Positions 8,692 to 17,683 of a stretch of 64,000 nucleotides of DNA are shown piece after piece. The number at the start of each line of letters is the position of its first letter. Position 1 is the stretch's first letter. The position numbers were made by a program, and so were the translations under genes. The stretch lies in the NCBI RefSeq assembly GCF_003610195.1, contig NZ_RAPO01000002.1, positions 682,001 through 746,000 of the forward strand, written 5' to 3'. Origin of the DNA: Halopiger aswanensis. Lineage in GTDB: Archaea > Halobacteriota > Halobacteria > Halobacteriales > Natrialbaceae. The notes beneath the pieces were generated by a model. That model saw nothing but the letters and a program-made list of their open reading frames with translations. It was not told where the DNA came from and did no database searches.

Positions 8692-8712
8692 CGTTCATGA
8701 AAACGTTCATGA
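8692..8712 (+). promoter_or_regulatory. Direct repeats upstream of the SDR gene, candidate operator
   Basis: CGTTCATGA occurs at 8692-8700 and again at 8704-8712, a 12-bp period close to one helical turn. Each copy contains the palindromic core TCATGA. The pair ends 23 bases before the SDR start codon and overlaps the place where transcription should begin. It is a good candidate site for a regulator such as the IclR protein encoded at 18411. Confidence 0.45.
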
Positions 8713-8735
8713 TGGTCGCTGTGTTCGCGTGACAC

Positions 8736-9509
8736 ATGGACGAGTATACGCATACCCCGGTCACCGTCGCTGACAAGCGTGCCGTCGTCGTCGGCGGCAC
8801 GAGCGGGCTCGGGCAAGCGATCGCCGTCGGGCTCGCGGCCGACGGCGCGGACGTCATCGCGACGAGTCGCTCGGAAGACGCGGTCGACGAAACGGCCGCC
8901 CTCCTCGAGGAACGGGGCGCGACGACGGCCCGAGTCACCTGCGACGTCACCGACCCCGAGTCGCTCGAGGATCTCCGGGAGGTCGCCGAGGAAACCCTGG
9001 GCGGGATCGACGTCGTCGTCTCGTCGGCGGGGGCGATTTCGCGCGACACCGTCGTCGGAATCAGCGACGACGAGTGGGATTTCGTCACCGACGTTCAACT
9101 CGACGGCGTGCGACGCATCACGCAAACGTTCGCGCCCGCGATGGACGAGGGCGGGAGCATCATCAACATCTCCTCGCTCGCGGCGCGGCTCTCGATGGCG
9201 AATCTGCCGGCGTACTCGGCGGCGAAGGGCGGCGTCGAGGCCTTTACGCGGGCATCGGCGAAGGAACTCGCGCCGGAGATTCGGGTCAACGCTATCGCGC
9301 CCGGCTTCTTCATTACGCCGCAAAACGAGGAGACCTACGCCGACGGAACCGAGAAGCGCGAGCGCATCGACGAGCGGACGCCGCTGGGGCGGGTCGGCGA
9401 GCGCGAGGAACTCATCGGCGCAGCGATCTACCTCGCGAGCGACGCGTCCTCGTTCGTCACCGGCGAAGTACTGACGGTCGACGGCGGATTCGCCGACAGC
9501 GCGTTCTGA
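8736..9509 (+). CDS. SDR family NAD(P)-dependent oxidoreductase
   Basis: The 257-residue classical short-chain dehydrogenase has a glycine-rich cofactor loop GGTSGLGQA near residue 20, DVTDPES for the adenine side, the active-site Ser in IINISSLAAR and the catalytic YSAAK. It ends with VTGEVLTVDGGFADS. This layout fits FabG- and glucose/ribitol-dehydrogenase-type members. The neighbouring sugar dehydrogenase and ABC importer suggest it oxidises or reduces a sugar or sugar acid, which is inference. Its promoter carries two direct repeats. Confidence 0.88.
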   Translation: MDEYTHTPVTVADKRAVVVGGTSGLGQAIAVGLAADGADVIATSRSEDAVDETAALLEERGATTARVTCDVTDPESLEDLREVAEETLGGIDVVVSSAGAISRDTVVGISDDEWDFVTDVQLDGVRRITQTFAPAMDEGGSIINISSLAARLSMANLPAYSAAKGGVEAFTRASAKELAPEIRVNAIAPGFFITPQNEETYADGTEKRERIDERTPLGRVGEREELIGAAIYLASDASSFVTGEVLTVDGGFADSAF

Positions 9510-9668
9510 CGGGGTCGAACCGATACCCGTGATAACGGCAAACCGGGGAGTCGCTCCGTCGCAGTTGTCCTGCGAATCGCCGACGATTGTACTGCCGGAA
9601 ACACCCACCTTATTCCGGTTTTGACGCCCCTGACGACGATTATTCTAGGCGTACTGACCGGAAGATAC

Positions 9669-9676
9669 ATATATTA
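9669..9676 (+). promoter_or_regulatory. TATA-like box of the sugar-import operon
   Basis: ATATATTA lies about 60 bases before the ATG at 9730. Transcription would start near 9698 and give a leader of about 30 bases with a Shine-Dalgarno (AGGGGTGAG, 9718-9726) four bases before that ATG. An upstream in-frame ATG at 9676 sits on the box itself and so cannot be the start. Confidence 0.6.
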
Positions 9677-9729
9677 TGTTTAATTCATACACTTGTGTGC
9701 CAATGCGCAACATCAACAGGGGTGAGACT

Positions 9730-11013
9730 ATGTCACGCCCACCCGACAGCGGCTCGTCGCGACAGGTGAGCCGTCGCCGCGTACTGCAAGCGACGGGCGC
9801 TGCCGGATTGACCGGTATCGCCGGCTGTACCGGATACGTCGGTAGTTCGCGGGACGGCGTCGAGTACTGGACCCTCTTCGGCGGCGGCGACGGGGCCGTC
9901 ATGGAGGCGATGGTCGACGAGATCAACGCGGGCGACGAGTACGACCTCCAGATCAACCGCCAGCGGGTCCCGTGGGACGAACACTACGGTCGGCTCTACA
10001 CCTCGATGGTCGGCGGGAACCCGCCCGACGTCGCGGTGATGCACTCGCGGATGATGCGGGACTACGAGGACAGCATCGTCCCGGTTACCGACGAAATCGG
10101 CCTCGAGCCGTACCTCGAGGAGGTCGCCCAGGGCGGCGTCGTCGACGGTGAACAGCTCGCCGTTCCGCTGGATACGCACCCGTTCGGGCTCTACTACAAC
10201 AAGGAAGTGTTCGAGGAAGCGGGGCTCGATCCGGAGGACCCGCCGAACACGGCCGACCGGTTCTACGAGTGCGCCAACGCGATCGTCGAGAACACGGACT
10301 ACTACGCCTTCGACTACTTCGAGGGCCAGTTTCACGCCGAAGTCATGCGGATGCTGTTGCACGGCCGCGGCGGGCAGATCCTCACCGAGGACTACGAGCC
10401 CGCCTTCGACACCGACGACGGCCACGCGGTCGTCCAGGAGATGCACGACTGGGTGCACGAACACGAGTGGGCCCCCGTCGACCCAGGGACCGGCTGGGAC
10501 GCGTGGAACCGCGGCGAGGTCGGCATGAAGATCGAAGGGACGTGGCACATCAGTATCGTCCGCGAGGCGGGCTTCGAGTTCGGCCTGACGGAACCGTTCA
10601 TCATGCCCGAGGCGGACAGCCCCGTCACGGTCGGCGACAGTCACATGCTGATCATCCCGCAAAGCGACGAGCGCGACCAGGCGCGACTCGAGGACGCGAT
10701 CGAGACCGTTCGCCTGCTCACACAGGAGTTCAACGCCCGGTGGGGATCCGAGGCCGGTCACCTCCCCGCCAGCAAGGAGGCGATCGAGAGCGACGACCTT
10801 CGGGAGTCCGACACGTGGGACCAGACGCTCGAGACGTTCTACGGGATGGTCGAGAACGACCAGTTCATCCGGCCGCCCGCGACGCCGAACGTCGAGGAGT
10901 ACACGGAACAGATCTACCAGCCGCTCGACGACATGCGCGCCGGCAACATGGCGCCCGAAGCAGTGATCGAAACCGCCACCGAGGGCGTCAGACAAACGTT
11001 CAACAGGAGATAA
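9730..11013 (+). CDS. Carbohydrate ABC transporter substrate-binding lipoprotein
   Basis: The 427-residue protein has a Tat signal (SRRRVLQATGAAG) followed by a lipobox (GIAGCTG), so it is exported folded and anchored by lipid at the outer membrane face. The mature part is an extracellular solute-binding protein of family 1 (FGLYYNKEVFEEAGLDPEDP, then ALIVENTDY-like and GEVGMKIEGTWH segments), the type that binds oligosaccharides. It is the first gene of an importer operon with a clear Shine-Dalgarno. The permease follows after one base. The ligand is not readable, but the GH2 gene downstream points to a glycoside. Confidence 0.92.
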   Translation: MSRPPDSGSSRQVSRRRVLQATGAAGLTGIAGCTGYVGSSRDGVEYWTLFGGGDGAVMEAMVDEINAGDEYDLQINRQRVPWDEHYGRLYTSMVGGNPPDVAVMHSRMMRDYEDSIVPVTDEIGLEPYLEEVAQGGVVDGEQLAVPLDTHPFGLYYNKEVFEEAGLDPEDPPNTADRFYECANAIVENTDYYAFDYFEGQFHAEVMRMLLHGRGGQILTEDYEPAFDTDDGHAVVQEMHDWVHEHEWAPVDPGTGWDAWNRGEVGMKIEGTWHISIVREAGFEFGLTEPFIMPEADSPVTVGDSHMLIIPQSDERDQARLEDAIETVRLLTQEFNARWGSEAGHLPASKEAIESDDLRESDTWDQTLETFYGMVENDQFIRPPATPNVEEYTEQIYQPLDDMRAGNMAPEAVIETATEGVRQTFNRR

Positions 11014-11014
11014 C

Positions 11015-11932
11015 ATGGCACAAGCAACCCAACAAACCGACGCGAACGCGGACGAATCGGGACCCGTCGACCTCTCGGAGTCGTCGGTCCGTGAGCTACT
11101 CGCGGGAGGTACCTTCGCACTTCCCTATCTCCTGATCGCCGGGACGTTCCTGTTCGGACCGCTGCTGCTCGCGCTGTACATGAGCTTCCACGACTGGAAC
11201 GCACTCGATCCGGCTCAGTCGCAGTTCATCGGCCTCGAGAACTACCGGGTCCTGCTGTCGGATCCGGACTTCTGGAACGCGCTGCGAAACACCGTCTACT
11301 TCGTCGTCCTCACGGTGCCGCCGATCGTTATCGGCTCGCTGTTTCTGGCGCTCGGCGTCAACCGCGACGTGAAGGGCAAGTGGCTGTTGCGGACGATTTT
11401 CTTCAGTCCGTACGTGCTGACCGTCGCGGTCGTCGGACTGCTGTGGACCGAGATTTTCAGCGCCTCGGGACTGGTGCCCTACTACGTCGGCGGCGGCAAC
11501 TGGCTGACCGACCATCAACTCGCGATGCCGGCGATCGCCATCGCGACGATCTGGTGGCAACTCGCGTTCAACTTCATCATCCTGCTGGCCGCGCGCCAGA
11601 ACGTGTCGGATCGCCTCTACGAGGCGGCGAAACTGGACGGTGCGAGCACCTGGCGGATGATGCGCGATATCACGATTCCGCAGATGCAGAATCCGCTGAT
11701 ATTCGTCGTCATCGTGACGTTCGTCGGCTCCTTCCAGGTGTTCGGACAGCCCTTTATTATGACCGACGGCGGCCCGTCGTTCTCGACGACGACGATCGTC
11801 CTGTACCTCTACGACACGGCCTTTACGGGCCGGCAGTTCGGGTACGCCGCCGCGGTCGGTTACGTCCTCTTTATGATCCTGATCGCCGTGTCAGCAACCA
11901 GCTACTACTTCCTCGGAGGTGATAACCGATGA
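11015..11932 (+). CDS. Sugar ABC transporter permease (MalF/UgpA type)
   Basis: The 305-residue inner-membrane permease has six likely helices. The EAA loop that docks with the ATPase reads YEAAKLDGASTWRMMRDITI. It has a strong ribosome site (CAGGAGATAAC) and starts right after the binding-protein stop. Its own stop overlaps the next ATG by four bases, so the two permeases are probably translationally coupled and form the heterodimeric channel. Confidence 0.93.
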   Translation: MAQATQQTDANADESGPVDLSESSVRELLAGGTFALPYLLIAGTFLFGPLLLALYMSFHDWNALDPAQSQFIGLENYRVLLSDPDFWNALRNTVYFVVLTVPPIVIGSLFLALGVNRDVKGKWLLRTIFFSPYVLTVAVVGLLWTEIFSASGLVPYYVGGGNWLTDHQLAMPAIAIATIWWQLAFNFIILLAARQNVSDRLYEAAKLDGASTWRMMRDITIPQMQNPLIFVVIVTFVGSFQVFGQPFIMTDGGPSFSTTTIVLYLYDTAFTGRQFGYAAAVGYVLFMILIAVSATSYYFLGGDNR

Positions 11933-12795
11933 GCGTCGAATCGCGCGGCCTCTTCGACGAGGTCTCGCTGTCGAACACCCGTCTGCGGACGATCGCCCTG
12001 TACGTGGGGCTCTACGGGACGGCGGCGCTGTTCCTGATCCCGTACTGGTACATGTTCGCGACGTCGTTCATGACGCGCGATCTGGTCTACGCGGAGGTGC
12101 CGTACCTGATCCCGTGGGACCTGACGCTGTACTGGTACGAGTACCTCCTGACGAACTCGCTGATCGTCCAGTGGACCGTCAATACGGTCATCCTGGCCGG
12201 AATCACGACGGCGGTCGTGATCCTGGTCGACGCGATGATCGCGTACTCGCTGACCCGACTCGAGTGGCCCGGCCGCCGCGCTATCTTCGCGGTCATCGTG
12301 GCGAGTTTCATGGTGCCGGGCATCGTCAACCTCGTCCCGGTCTACATCATCGTCAGCGAACTCGGCCTCGTCAACTCCGTCTGGGGCGTCGTACTCCCCA
12401 GCGCGGCCAATCCGCTCGGCGTGTTCATGCTCGTCCAGTTCTTCAAGGACATTCCCGAGGAGTTGGAGGAGGCGGCCCGCCTCGACGGGTTCTCGCGCCT
12501 GCGGATCTTCACCCACATCGTGTTACCGCTGATGCGGTCGGCGCTGGCCGCACTGGGGCTGTTCATCTTCATCTGGACGTGGAACGCCTTCGTCTGGCCG
12601 CTGCTGATCTTCCAGAGCGACGCGATGTACACGCTGCCGATCGGGCTGGTGACGCTGCAGGACAACCTCGGCGTCACCGAACCGGGCGTCATCATGACCT
12701 CGGCGGTCGTCGCCTCGGTGCCGCTCCTGTTGGTGTTCCTGGTCATGCAGCGCCACCTCGTCCGCGCGGTCGAAATGCAGGGGACCACGAAGTGA
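11929..12795 (+). CDS. Sugar ABC transporter permease (MalG/UgpE type)
   Basis: The 288-residue second permease of the importer has six hydrophobic helices and the EAA motif EEAARLDGFSRLRIFTHIVL. Its ATG overlaps the stop of the first permease (ATGA) and is preceded by a strong Shine-Dalgarno (GGAGGTGA). The short cytoplasmic N-terminus (MSVESRGLFDEVSLSN) before helix 1 is usual for MalG-type subunits. Confidence 0.93.
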   Translation: MSVESRGLFDEVSLSNTRLRTIALYVGLYGTAALFLIPYWYMFATSFMTRDLVYAEVPYLIPWDLTLYWYEYLLTNSLIVQWTVNTVILAGITTAVVILVDAMIAYSLTRLEWPGRRAIFAVIVASFMVPGIVNLVPVYIIVSELGLVNSVWGVVLPSAANPLGVFMLVQFFKDIPEELEEAARLDGFSRLRIFTHIVLPLMRSALAALGLFIFIWTWNAFVWPLLIFQSDAMYTLPIGLVTLQDNLGVTEPGVIMTSAVVASVPLLLVFLVMQRHLVRAVEMQGTTK

Positions 12796-12801
12796 TCCAC
12801 G

Positions 12802-13482
12802 ATGCGCCAACAACAGATCCAACCGCAATCGAGCGACCTCGACCCGATGTACGCCTCGCTCCGGCGAACGACGCGGTTCGTCTGGGACAACCTCGTCGAG
12901 GTAGTCCAGATCAGCCTCGCGTGGTTCCTCGCGGCGCTGCCGATCGTCACGATCGGGCCGGCGACGGTCGGGGCCTACCGCGCCGTGCTCTCGCTTCGCG
13001 AAGGCGACGGCGAGTCGGCAGACGGCATCGATTGGCCGGCAGTCCTCGAGACCGTCCGCGCGGGGTTCGTCCACGCGACGCTGCTGTCGTTCGTCCCGCT
13101 CGTGTTGCTCGTGAGTGCGGCCAACTACGTGCTGGCGTACCTCGCGAGTGGCTCGGTGACGGCGGGCCTGCTCGGCTTGGGCTGTCTGTACGCGGGGCTG
13201 TACGCCGGCCTCGTCTCGATGCCGACCCTGCTGGGGCTGGCGTCGGGGAAACCCGTCCTCGAGGCGTTCGCGGACGGCTACCGCTGGACGGCCCGTCACG
13301 CGGTCGGCGCGGTCGCCCTCGGCGTCGTGACGGTCGTCCTGTTCGTCGTCAGTTCGTTGCTAACCGTCGCCGTCGCGGTGTTGTTCGCCGGCGTCGCGTT
13401 TGCGCTGCACGTCGAGTTCGTCGCGAGCGTCTCGGCGCCGGCCGAGGCGAGCCCGGTCGCCACGGAGGTGACCGACGCGTGA
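12802..13482 (+). CDS. DUF624 (YesL-like) membrane protein
   Basis: The 226-residue integral membrane protein belongs to the DUF624/YesL family, which is found beside bacterial and haloarchaeal oligosaccharide importers. Four to five hydrophobic segments are visible (VEVVQISLAWFLAALPIVTI, LLSFVPLVLLVSAANYVLAY, GLGCLYAGLYAGLVSM and VALGVVTVVLFVVSSLL). The typical N-terminal GPATVGAYRAV segment lies after helix 1. Its role is not known; assistance to the transporter is a guess from genomic context. It starts six bases after the permease stop and overlaps a small downstream frame by GTGA. Confidence 0.85.
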   Translation: MRQQQIQPQSSDLDPMYASLRRTTRFVWDNLVEVVQISLAWFLAALPIVTIGPATVGAYRAVLSLREGDGESADGIDWPAVLETVRAGFVHATLLSFVPLVLLVSAANYVLAYLASGSVTAGLLGLGCLYAGLYAGLVSMPTLLGLASGKPVLEAFADGYRWTARHAVGAVALGVVTVVLFVVSSLLTVAVAVLFAGVAFALHVEFVASVSAPAEASPVATEVTDA

Positions 13483-13616
13483 GCGGGATCGACGACCGAA
13501 CGCGGATCGGCACCCCGGAGACGGGCGAAGCAGGTGCAATCGCGGCCAGCGCAGTTGCATCGACGGCAACGATCGAAAACGACGCGCACGACGCGCGAAC
13601 GGTGCTACGACAATGA
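13479..13616 (+). CDS. Possible 45-residue microprotein between YesL-like gene and ATPase
   Basis: A GTG at 13479 overlaps the stop of the DUF624 gene (GTGA), and the frame ends in a TGA that overlaps the ATG of the ATPase (ATGA). So both junctions have the 4-base overlaps typical of coupled genes. The product (MSGIDDRTRIGTPETGEAGA onward) is hydrophilic with an Ala-rich middle and has no known motif. Without it the ATPase would follow a 130-base gap with no visible Shine-Dalgarno. It may be a true small protein or only a translation bridge. Confidence 0.45.
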   Translation: MSGIDDRTRIGTPETGEAGAIAASAVASTATIENDAHDARTVLRQ

Positions 13617-14830
13617 GCGACGCAAACGAACTCAGCGACACGAACATCGAAGCGGCATCGACGGCGGAGACAACTACGGACGGGGAATCGGCCTCCGTCA
13701 CGTTCGACGACGTCCGGAAGGTCTACCTCGACGACTTCGTCGCGATCGAGCAGTTCAACGCCCACATCGAGGACGGCGAGTTCATCACTATCGTCGGCCC
13801 CTCCGGTTCGGGCAAGTCGACGCTGCTGCGGATGATCGCCGGCTTAGAGGAGATTACGGACGGCGACATCAGAATCGGCGACGAGAGCATCAAGGGCGTC
13901 GAACCGCAGGATCGTGGCATCGCGATGGTGTTCCAGAACTACGCGCTGTACCCGCACATGTCCGTCCGGAAGAACATGTCCTACGGGCTGAAGCTGACGA
14001 CGGACATGTCCGACGAGGAGATCGAGCAGCGGGTCGAGGAGACGGCCGAGATGATGGGGATCGGCGACCAACTCGACGCCAAACCCAGCGAACTCTCGGG
14101 CGGCCAGCAACAGCGCGTCGCGACCGGCCGTGCCATCGTCCGAGACCCGAAGATCTTCCTGATGGACGAGCCGCTGTCGAACTTAGACGCGAAGCTCAAG
14201 GTCCACATGCGGACCGAACTCCAGCGACTGCAGGAGGATCTGGGAACGACGACGATCTACGTCACCCACGACCAGCACGAGGCGCTGACGATGAGCGACC
14301 GGATCATCGTCCTCGACGGCGGCGAGCTCCAGCAGTTCGCGACGCCCGAAGAAGTCTACAACAACCCGGCCAACCGGTTCGTCGCGGACTTCATCGGCAG
14401 CCCGGCCATGAACTTCTTCGACGTTTCCCTTTCCGGCTCGACGCTCGTCGGCGACGGGTTCACCTACGAGGTCCCGCCGTCGATCGTCGACGAAATCCGG
14501 GAGTCGAACGCCGGCGACGACCTCGAGCTCGGCATCCGCCCGGAGGACATCGAGTACGGCGGCAACGGCGACACGATCGCCGCGACCGTCGACGTCGTGG
14601 AGGTCGCGGGCAGCGACAACTTCGTCTACCTCGACATCGAGGGCTCGGAGTGTCGCGTCCGCGTGCCCGGTGACGTAAAGCCGGACGTCGGCGACCGGGT
14701 CGAGATCGCGTTCGACCCCGCGGATATCCACCTCTTCGACGAGCGGACGGGCGACAATCTGCTGGCCGACATGCGACGAGATTCGCGGGCCGAGACCGAA
14801 GCCGAGACTGAAACGGAAGAGGCCGCCTAA
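13613..14830 (+). CDS. Sugar ABC transporter ATP-binding protein (MsmX/UgpC type)
   Basis: The 405-residue ATPase has Walker A GPSGSGKST, the Q-loop in MVFQNYALYPHMSV, the signature LSGGQQQRV and Walker B IFLMDEPLSNLD, then the switch His in YVTHDQHEA. The C-terminal 130 residues form the MOBE/TOBE-type regulatory domain usual in sugar importers. The first 25 residues are a polar extension, and the tail ends in repeated Glu-Ala-Thr. It energises import by the two permeases upstream. Confidence 0.93.
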   Translation: MSDANELSDTNIEAASTAETTTDGESASVTFDDVRKVYLDDFVAIEQFNAHIEDGEFITIVGPSGSGKSTLLRMIAGLEEITDGDIRIGDESIKGVEPQDRGIAMVFQNYALYPHMSVRKNMSYGLKLTTDMSDEEIEQRVEETAEMMGIGDQLDAKPSELSGGQQQRVATGRAIVRDPKIFLMDEPLSNLDAKLKVHMRTELQRLQEDLGTTTIYVTHDQHEALTMSDRIIVLDGGELQQFATPEEVYNNPANRFVADFIGSPAMNFFDVSLSGSTLVGDGFTYEVPPSIVDEIRESNAGDDLELGIRPEDIEYGGNGDTIAATVDVVEVAGSDNFVYLDIEGSECRVRVPGDVKPDVGDRVEIAFDPADIHLFDERTGDNLLADMRRDSRAETEAETETEEAA

Positions 14831-14861
14831 CGGCCGCGGAGAGCGATTTTCGATTGTATTC

Positions 14862-17654
14862 ATGAGTTCAGAGACACACTCGAGCGCGACCGCGAGCAGC
14901 GACCGGCGGCGGATCGACCTGACCGGCCCGTGGCAGTTCGTTACGGACCCCGACGAACGCGGCTGCGAGCGCGACTGGGCGGCCCCGGAGGGCTCGCTGC
15001 CCGACCGGGTGCGGACGGTCGAGGTCCCCCACGTCTGGCAGGAGCACGACGAGTTCCGCGAGTACACCGGCACCGCGTGGTACCGGCGGACGATCGACCT
15101 CGAGGCGCCGCCCGTGGGAGACGGCGACGACGGGCGCCGCGCCCTCCTCCGGTTCGGCGCCGTCGACTACGAGGCCGTCGTCCGGGTCAACGGGGACCGC
15201 GTCGGCTCGAACCGGGGCGGCTACCTCCCGTTCGCGGTCGACGTCACCGACGCGCTGGTCGCCGGTGAGAACGCGATCGCCGTCGAAGTCACCGATCCGG
15301 ACGACATCTCGGAGATTCCCCACGGGAAGCAGGGCGAACCGTGGTACCAGCGCGTCAGCGGGATCTGGCAGGACGTCACTCTCGAGTACGCCCCAGCCTG
15401 TCGCGTCGAACGACTCCGCGCGACGCCGAACCTCGCGGACGACAGCGTCCGGATCGAACTCGAGACGACGGCCGACGCCGTCGCCGCCGTCGAGGGCGAG
15501 AATCCGTCGGCGGTCGACGCAACGATCGCCGTCGAACGCGACGGCGACGCAGTTGCATCCGCGACGACCGCCCTCGAGGCCGACGGCGCGGCCGAGGTCA
15601 CGCTCTCGATTCCCGACCCCGACTACTGGACGCCCGAGACGCCAGCGCTCTACGACGTGCGGGTCGCCCTCGAGCGCGACGAGACCGTCGTCGACCGCTA
15701 CGAGGACTACTTCGGGATGCGAAGCGTCGAGGCCCGCGACGGCCGGATCTACCTGAACGGCGAGCCCTATCCGATCCGCGGCGCGCTCGAACAGGGCTAC
15801 TACCCGAAGACGCTGTACCGGCCGTCCGAGGACGGCTGGTTCGAAGAGGAGGTGCGGACCGCCAAGGACCTCGGCTTCAACCTCCTGCGCAAGCACATCA
15901 AGCCGGCCCATCCCGACTTCCTCGAGTGGGCCGACCGGCTCGGACTTCTGGTCTGGGAAGAGCCGGCGAACCCCGCAGTGTGCACGGAGCGCTCCAAGAC
16001 GGAACTGGCCGACCAGCTCCGGGGGCTGCTCGAGCGCGATTACAACCGGCCGAGCGTCGTGATCTGGAGCATCTACAACGAGGAGTGGGGGATCGGCAAC
16101 CCGCAGGGGCTCGACGTCGAGACGTCGCTGTGGGACGACGAGTCGAAGCAGGCCGATCTGGCAGACCTGTACGAGGAAACCAAAGCGGCCGATCCGACGC
16201 GGCTCGTCTGTGACAACTCGGGGTGGGCCCACGTCGCGACCGATATCAACGACTACCATCGCTACTTCGTCAGCCCCGACCGCGCCGACGCGTGGGCGGC
16301 CGATCTGGACGGGATGATCGACACTCCCGAAGCGAACTACGCGGCGACCGAAACCGATCCCGACGACGCGCCGATCGTCGTCTCGGAGTTCGGGACGTGG
16401 GGCCTGGGCGATATCCGGGCCGTCGAAGCCGCGTACGACGGCGAGCCGCCCTGGTTCGACTACGAGTTCCTCCCCGAGGGGCTGAAACGGCCCGCCGGCT
16501 ACCGCGAGCGGTTCGCCGACTCGACGCTGTCCGACGCCTTCGAGGACCTCGAGACGCTGGCCGAGGCGTGGCAGCGCCGCCAACTCCGCTCGAACAAGGA
16601 CGTCATCGAGCAGATGCGCGACCGCGACGAGGTCGCGGGGTACGTCCTGACCGAGTTCTCCGACATCGAGTGGGAGTTCAACGGCCTGCTCGACTACCGG
16701 CGCGAGCCGAAGGGGACCGTCGAGGCGTTCGCGCAGGTCAACGCTCCGGTCGCCGTTCAACTCGATCTCGAGGAGCGAGCCGTCTGGGACGACGGACGGA
16801 TCGCGGCGGACGCGGTCGTCGTCAACGACACCGCCGAGGAGGTCGAAGCGGCTCTCTCCTGGGCCGTCGGGAAAGAATCGGGGCGGCAAACGGTCGCAGT
16901 CGATTCCGTCTCGAGGGTCCGGATCGCGGATCTCATCGACGTCCCCGCGTCGACTGTGACGGCTGACGCCGATACGGTGGCGACAGAGACGATCACCCTC
17001 GAGTTCGGCGACGCGCGAACCGCGGAACCCGTCACTGCCTGCCCGCGCTCCCGGCCGCGGTTGCACGCCGGGCAAGACGATCGGTCAGCCGATGCTACGG
17101 TCTACGTCGACGACGACGCGCTGCGAACCGTCCTCGAGGGCCGCAACTCCAACTGGACGGTCGGCGACCGGCTCGAGGGCGACGTCGACGTCGCGCTCGT
17201 CACTGCGATGACCGACGACGTGCTCGCGTACGTCCGGGACGGCGGCGACGTGCTGGCGGTCGCGGACGCTGACGGCTCGGTCGCGGACAGCGATAGCGCA
17301 GCGGCGTTCGACTACCGCGACCTGCCCGAAGACGAAAGCTGGAACCTCGTCGCCTCGCTGCTGTACACCGTCGACGAGCGCCTCGAGCGACTGTTCGGAA
17401 CCGTTCCGGGCTGGGAACTCGACGGGCTGTACCCCTACGCGGTCGCGGATGTCGACTCGGCCGACGACGTGGCCGTCGGTTACGTCGAAGGATGGCTGGC
17501 GAACCCCTCGGCCGCAATCGCGACCCGCACCTACGGCGACGGAACGGTGCAGACGTGCACGTTCCGGGTCGCCGACGCCTACGGCGAGCACCCGACTGCG
17601 ACCGTCCTCGTCGACGACCTACTCTCGAGACGCCTCGAGTCGGCCGCCCGGTGA
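14862..17654 (+). CDS. Glycoside hydrolase family 2 protein (beta-galactosidase/beta-glucuronidase type)
   Basis: The 930-residue cytoplasmic enzyme has the GH2 order: an N-terminal sugar-binding jelly roll (GPWQFVTDPDERG, PHVWQEHDEF, TAWYRRTIDL), an immunoglobulin-like domain ending ALYDVRVALE, and a TIM barrel. The acid/base is E407 in WSIYNEEWG and the nucleophile is E509 in VVSEFGTWG, a spacing close to that of bacterial beta-glucuronidases. After about residue 640 there is a further part with a glutamine-amidotransferase-like look (LAYVRDGGDVLAVADADG). No signal peptide is present, so it acts on imported glycoside. It follows the importer genes closely. Which sugar is cleaved is unknown. 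Confidence 0.9.
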   Translation: MSSETHSSATASSDRRRIDLTGPWQFVTDPDERGCERDWAAPEGSLPDRVRTVEVPHVWQEHDEFREYTGTAWYRRTIDLEAPPVGDGDDGRRALLRFGAVDYEAVVRVNGDRVGSNRGGYLPFAVDVTDALVAGENAIAVEVTDPDDISEIPHGKQGEPWYQRVSGIWQDVTLEYAPACRVERLRATPNLADDSVRIELETTADAVAAVEGENPSAVDATIAVERDGDAVASATTALEADGAAEVTLSIPDPDYWTPETPALYDVRVALERDETVVDRYEDYFGMRSVEARDGRIYLNGEPYPIRGALEQGYYPKTLYRPSEDGWFEEEVRTAKDLGFNLLRKHIKPAHPDFLEWADRLGLLVWEEPANPAVCTERSKTELADQLRGLLERDYNRPSVVIWSIYNEEWGIGNPQGLDVETSLWDDESKQADLADLYEETKAADPTRLVCDNSGWAHVATDINDYHRYFVSPDRADAWAADLDGMIDTPEANYAATETDPDDAPIVVSEFGTWGLGDIRAVEAAYDGEPPWFDYEFLPEGLKRPAGYRERFADSTLSDAFEDLETLAEAWQRRQLRSNKDVIEQMRDRDEVAGYVLTEFSDIEWEFNGLLDYRREPKGTVEAFAQVNAPVAVQLDLEERAVWDDGRIAADAVVVNDTAEEVEAALSWAVGKESGRQTVAVDSVSRVRIADLIDVPASTVTADADTVATETITLEFGDARTAEPVTACPRSRPRLHAGQDDRSADATVYVDDDALRTVLEGRNSNWTVGDRLEGDVDVALVTAMTDDVLAYVRDGGDVLAVADADGSVADSDSAAAFDYRDLPEDESWNLVASLLYTVDERLERLFGTVPGWELDGLYPYAVADVDSADDVAVGYVEGWLANPSAAIATRTYGDGTVQTCTFRVADAYGEHPTATVLVDDLLSRRLESAAR

Positions 17655-17683
17655 CCCGCGGGTGAGGCGCTCGAACCCGCCGC

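Larger units (their letters stand above)
8415..8735. promoter_or_regulatory. Divergent promoter region between two dehydrogenase genes
   Basis: This 321-base gap separates the sugar dehydrogenase (minus) from the SDR gene (plus). It holds the minus-strand TATA box, an AT-rich middle (8539-8600), a possible plus-strand box CCTAATACG near 8668 and a pair of direct repeats just before the SDR gene. I see no gene in it. Shared control of the two dehydrogenases is likely from the layout. Confidence 0.5.

Noticed and set aside
7341-9608. A 755-codon version of the sugar dehydrogenase
   Set aside because: Only the last 357 codons have protein character, and a TATA box sits inside the longer frame 26 bases before the ATG at 8414.
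14868-17075. Long open frame (735 codons) on the minus strand inside the GH2 gene
   Set aside because: It mirrors the GH2 gene in the opposite frame, as GC-rich genes with CTC-GAG bias often do. The product has no domain and is not acidic in the typical way.
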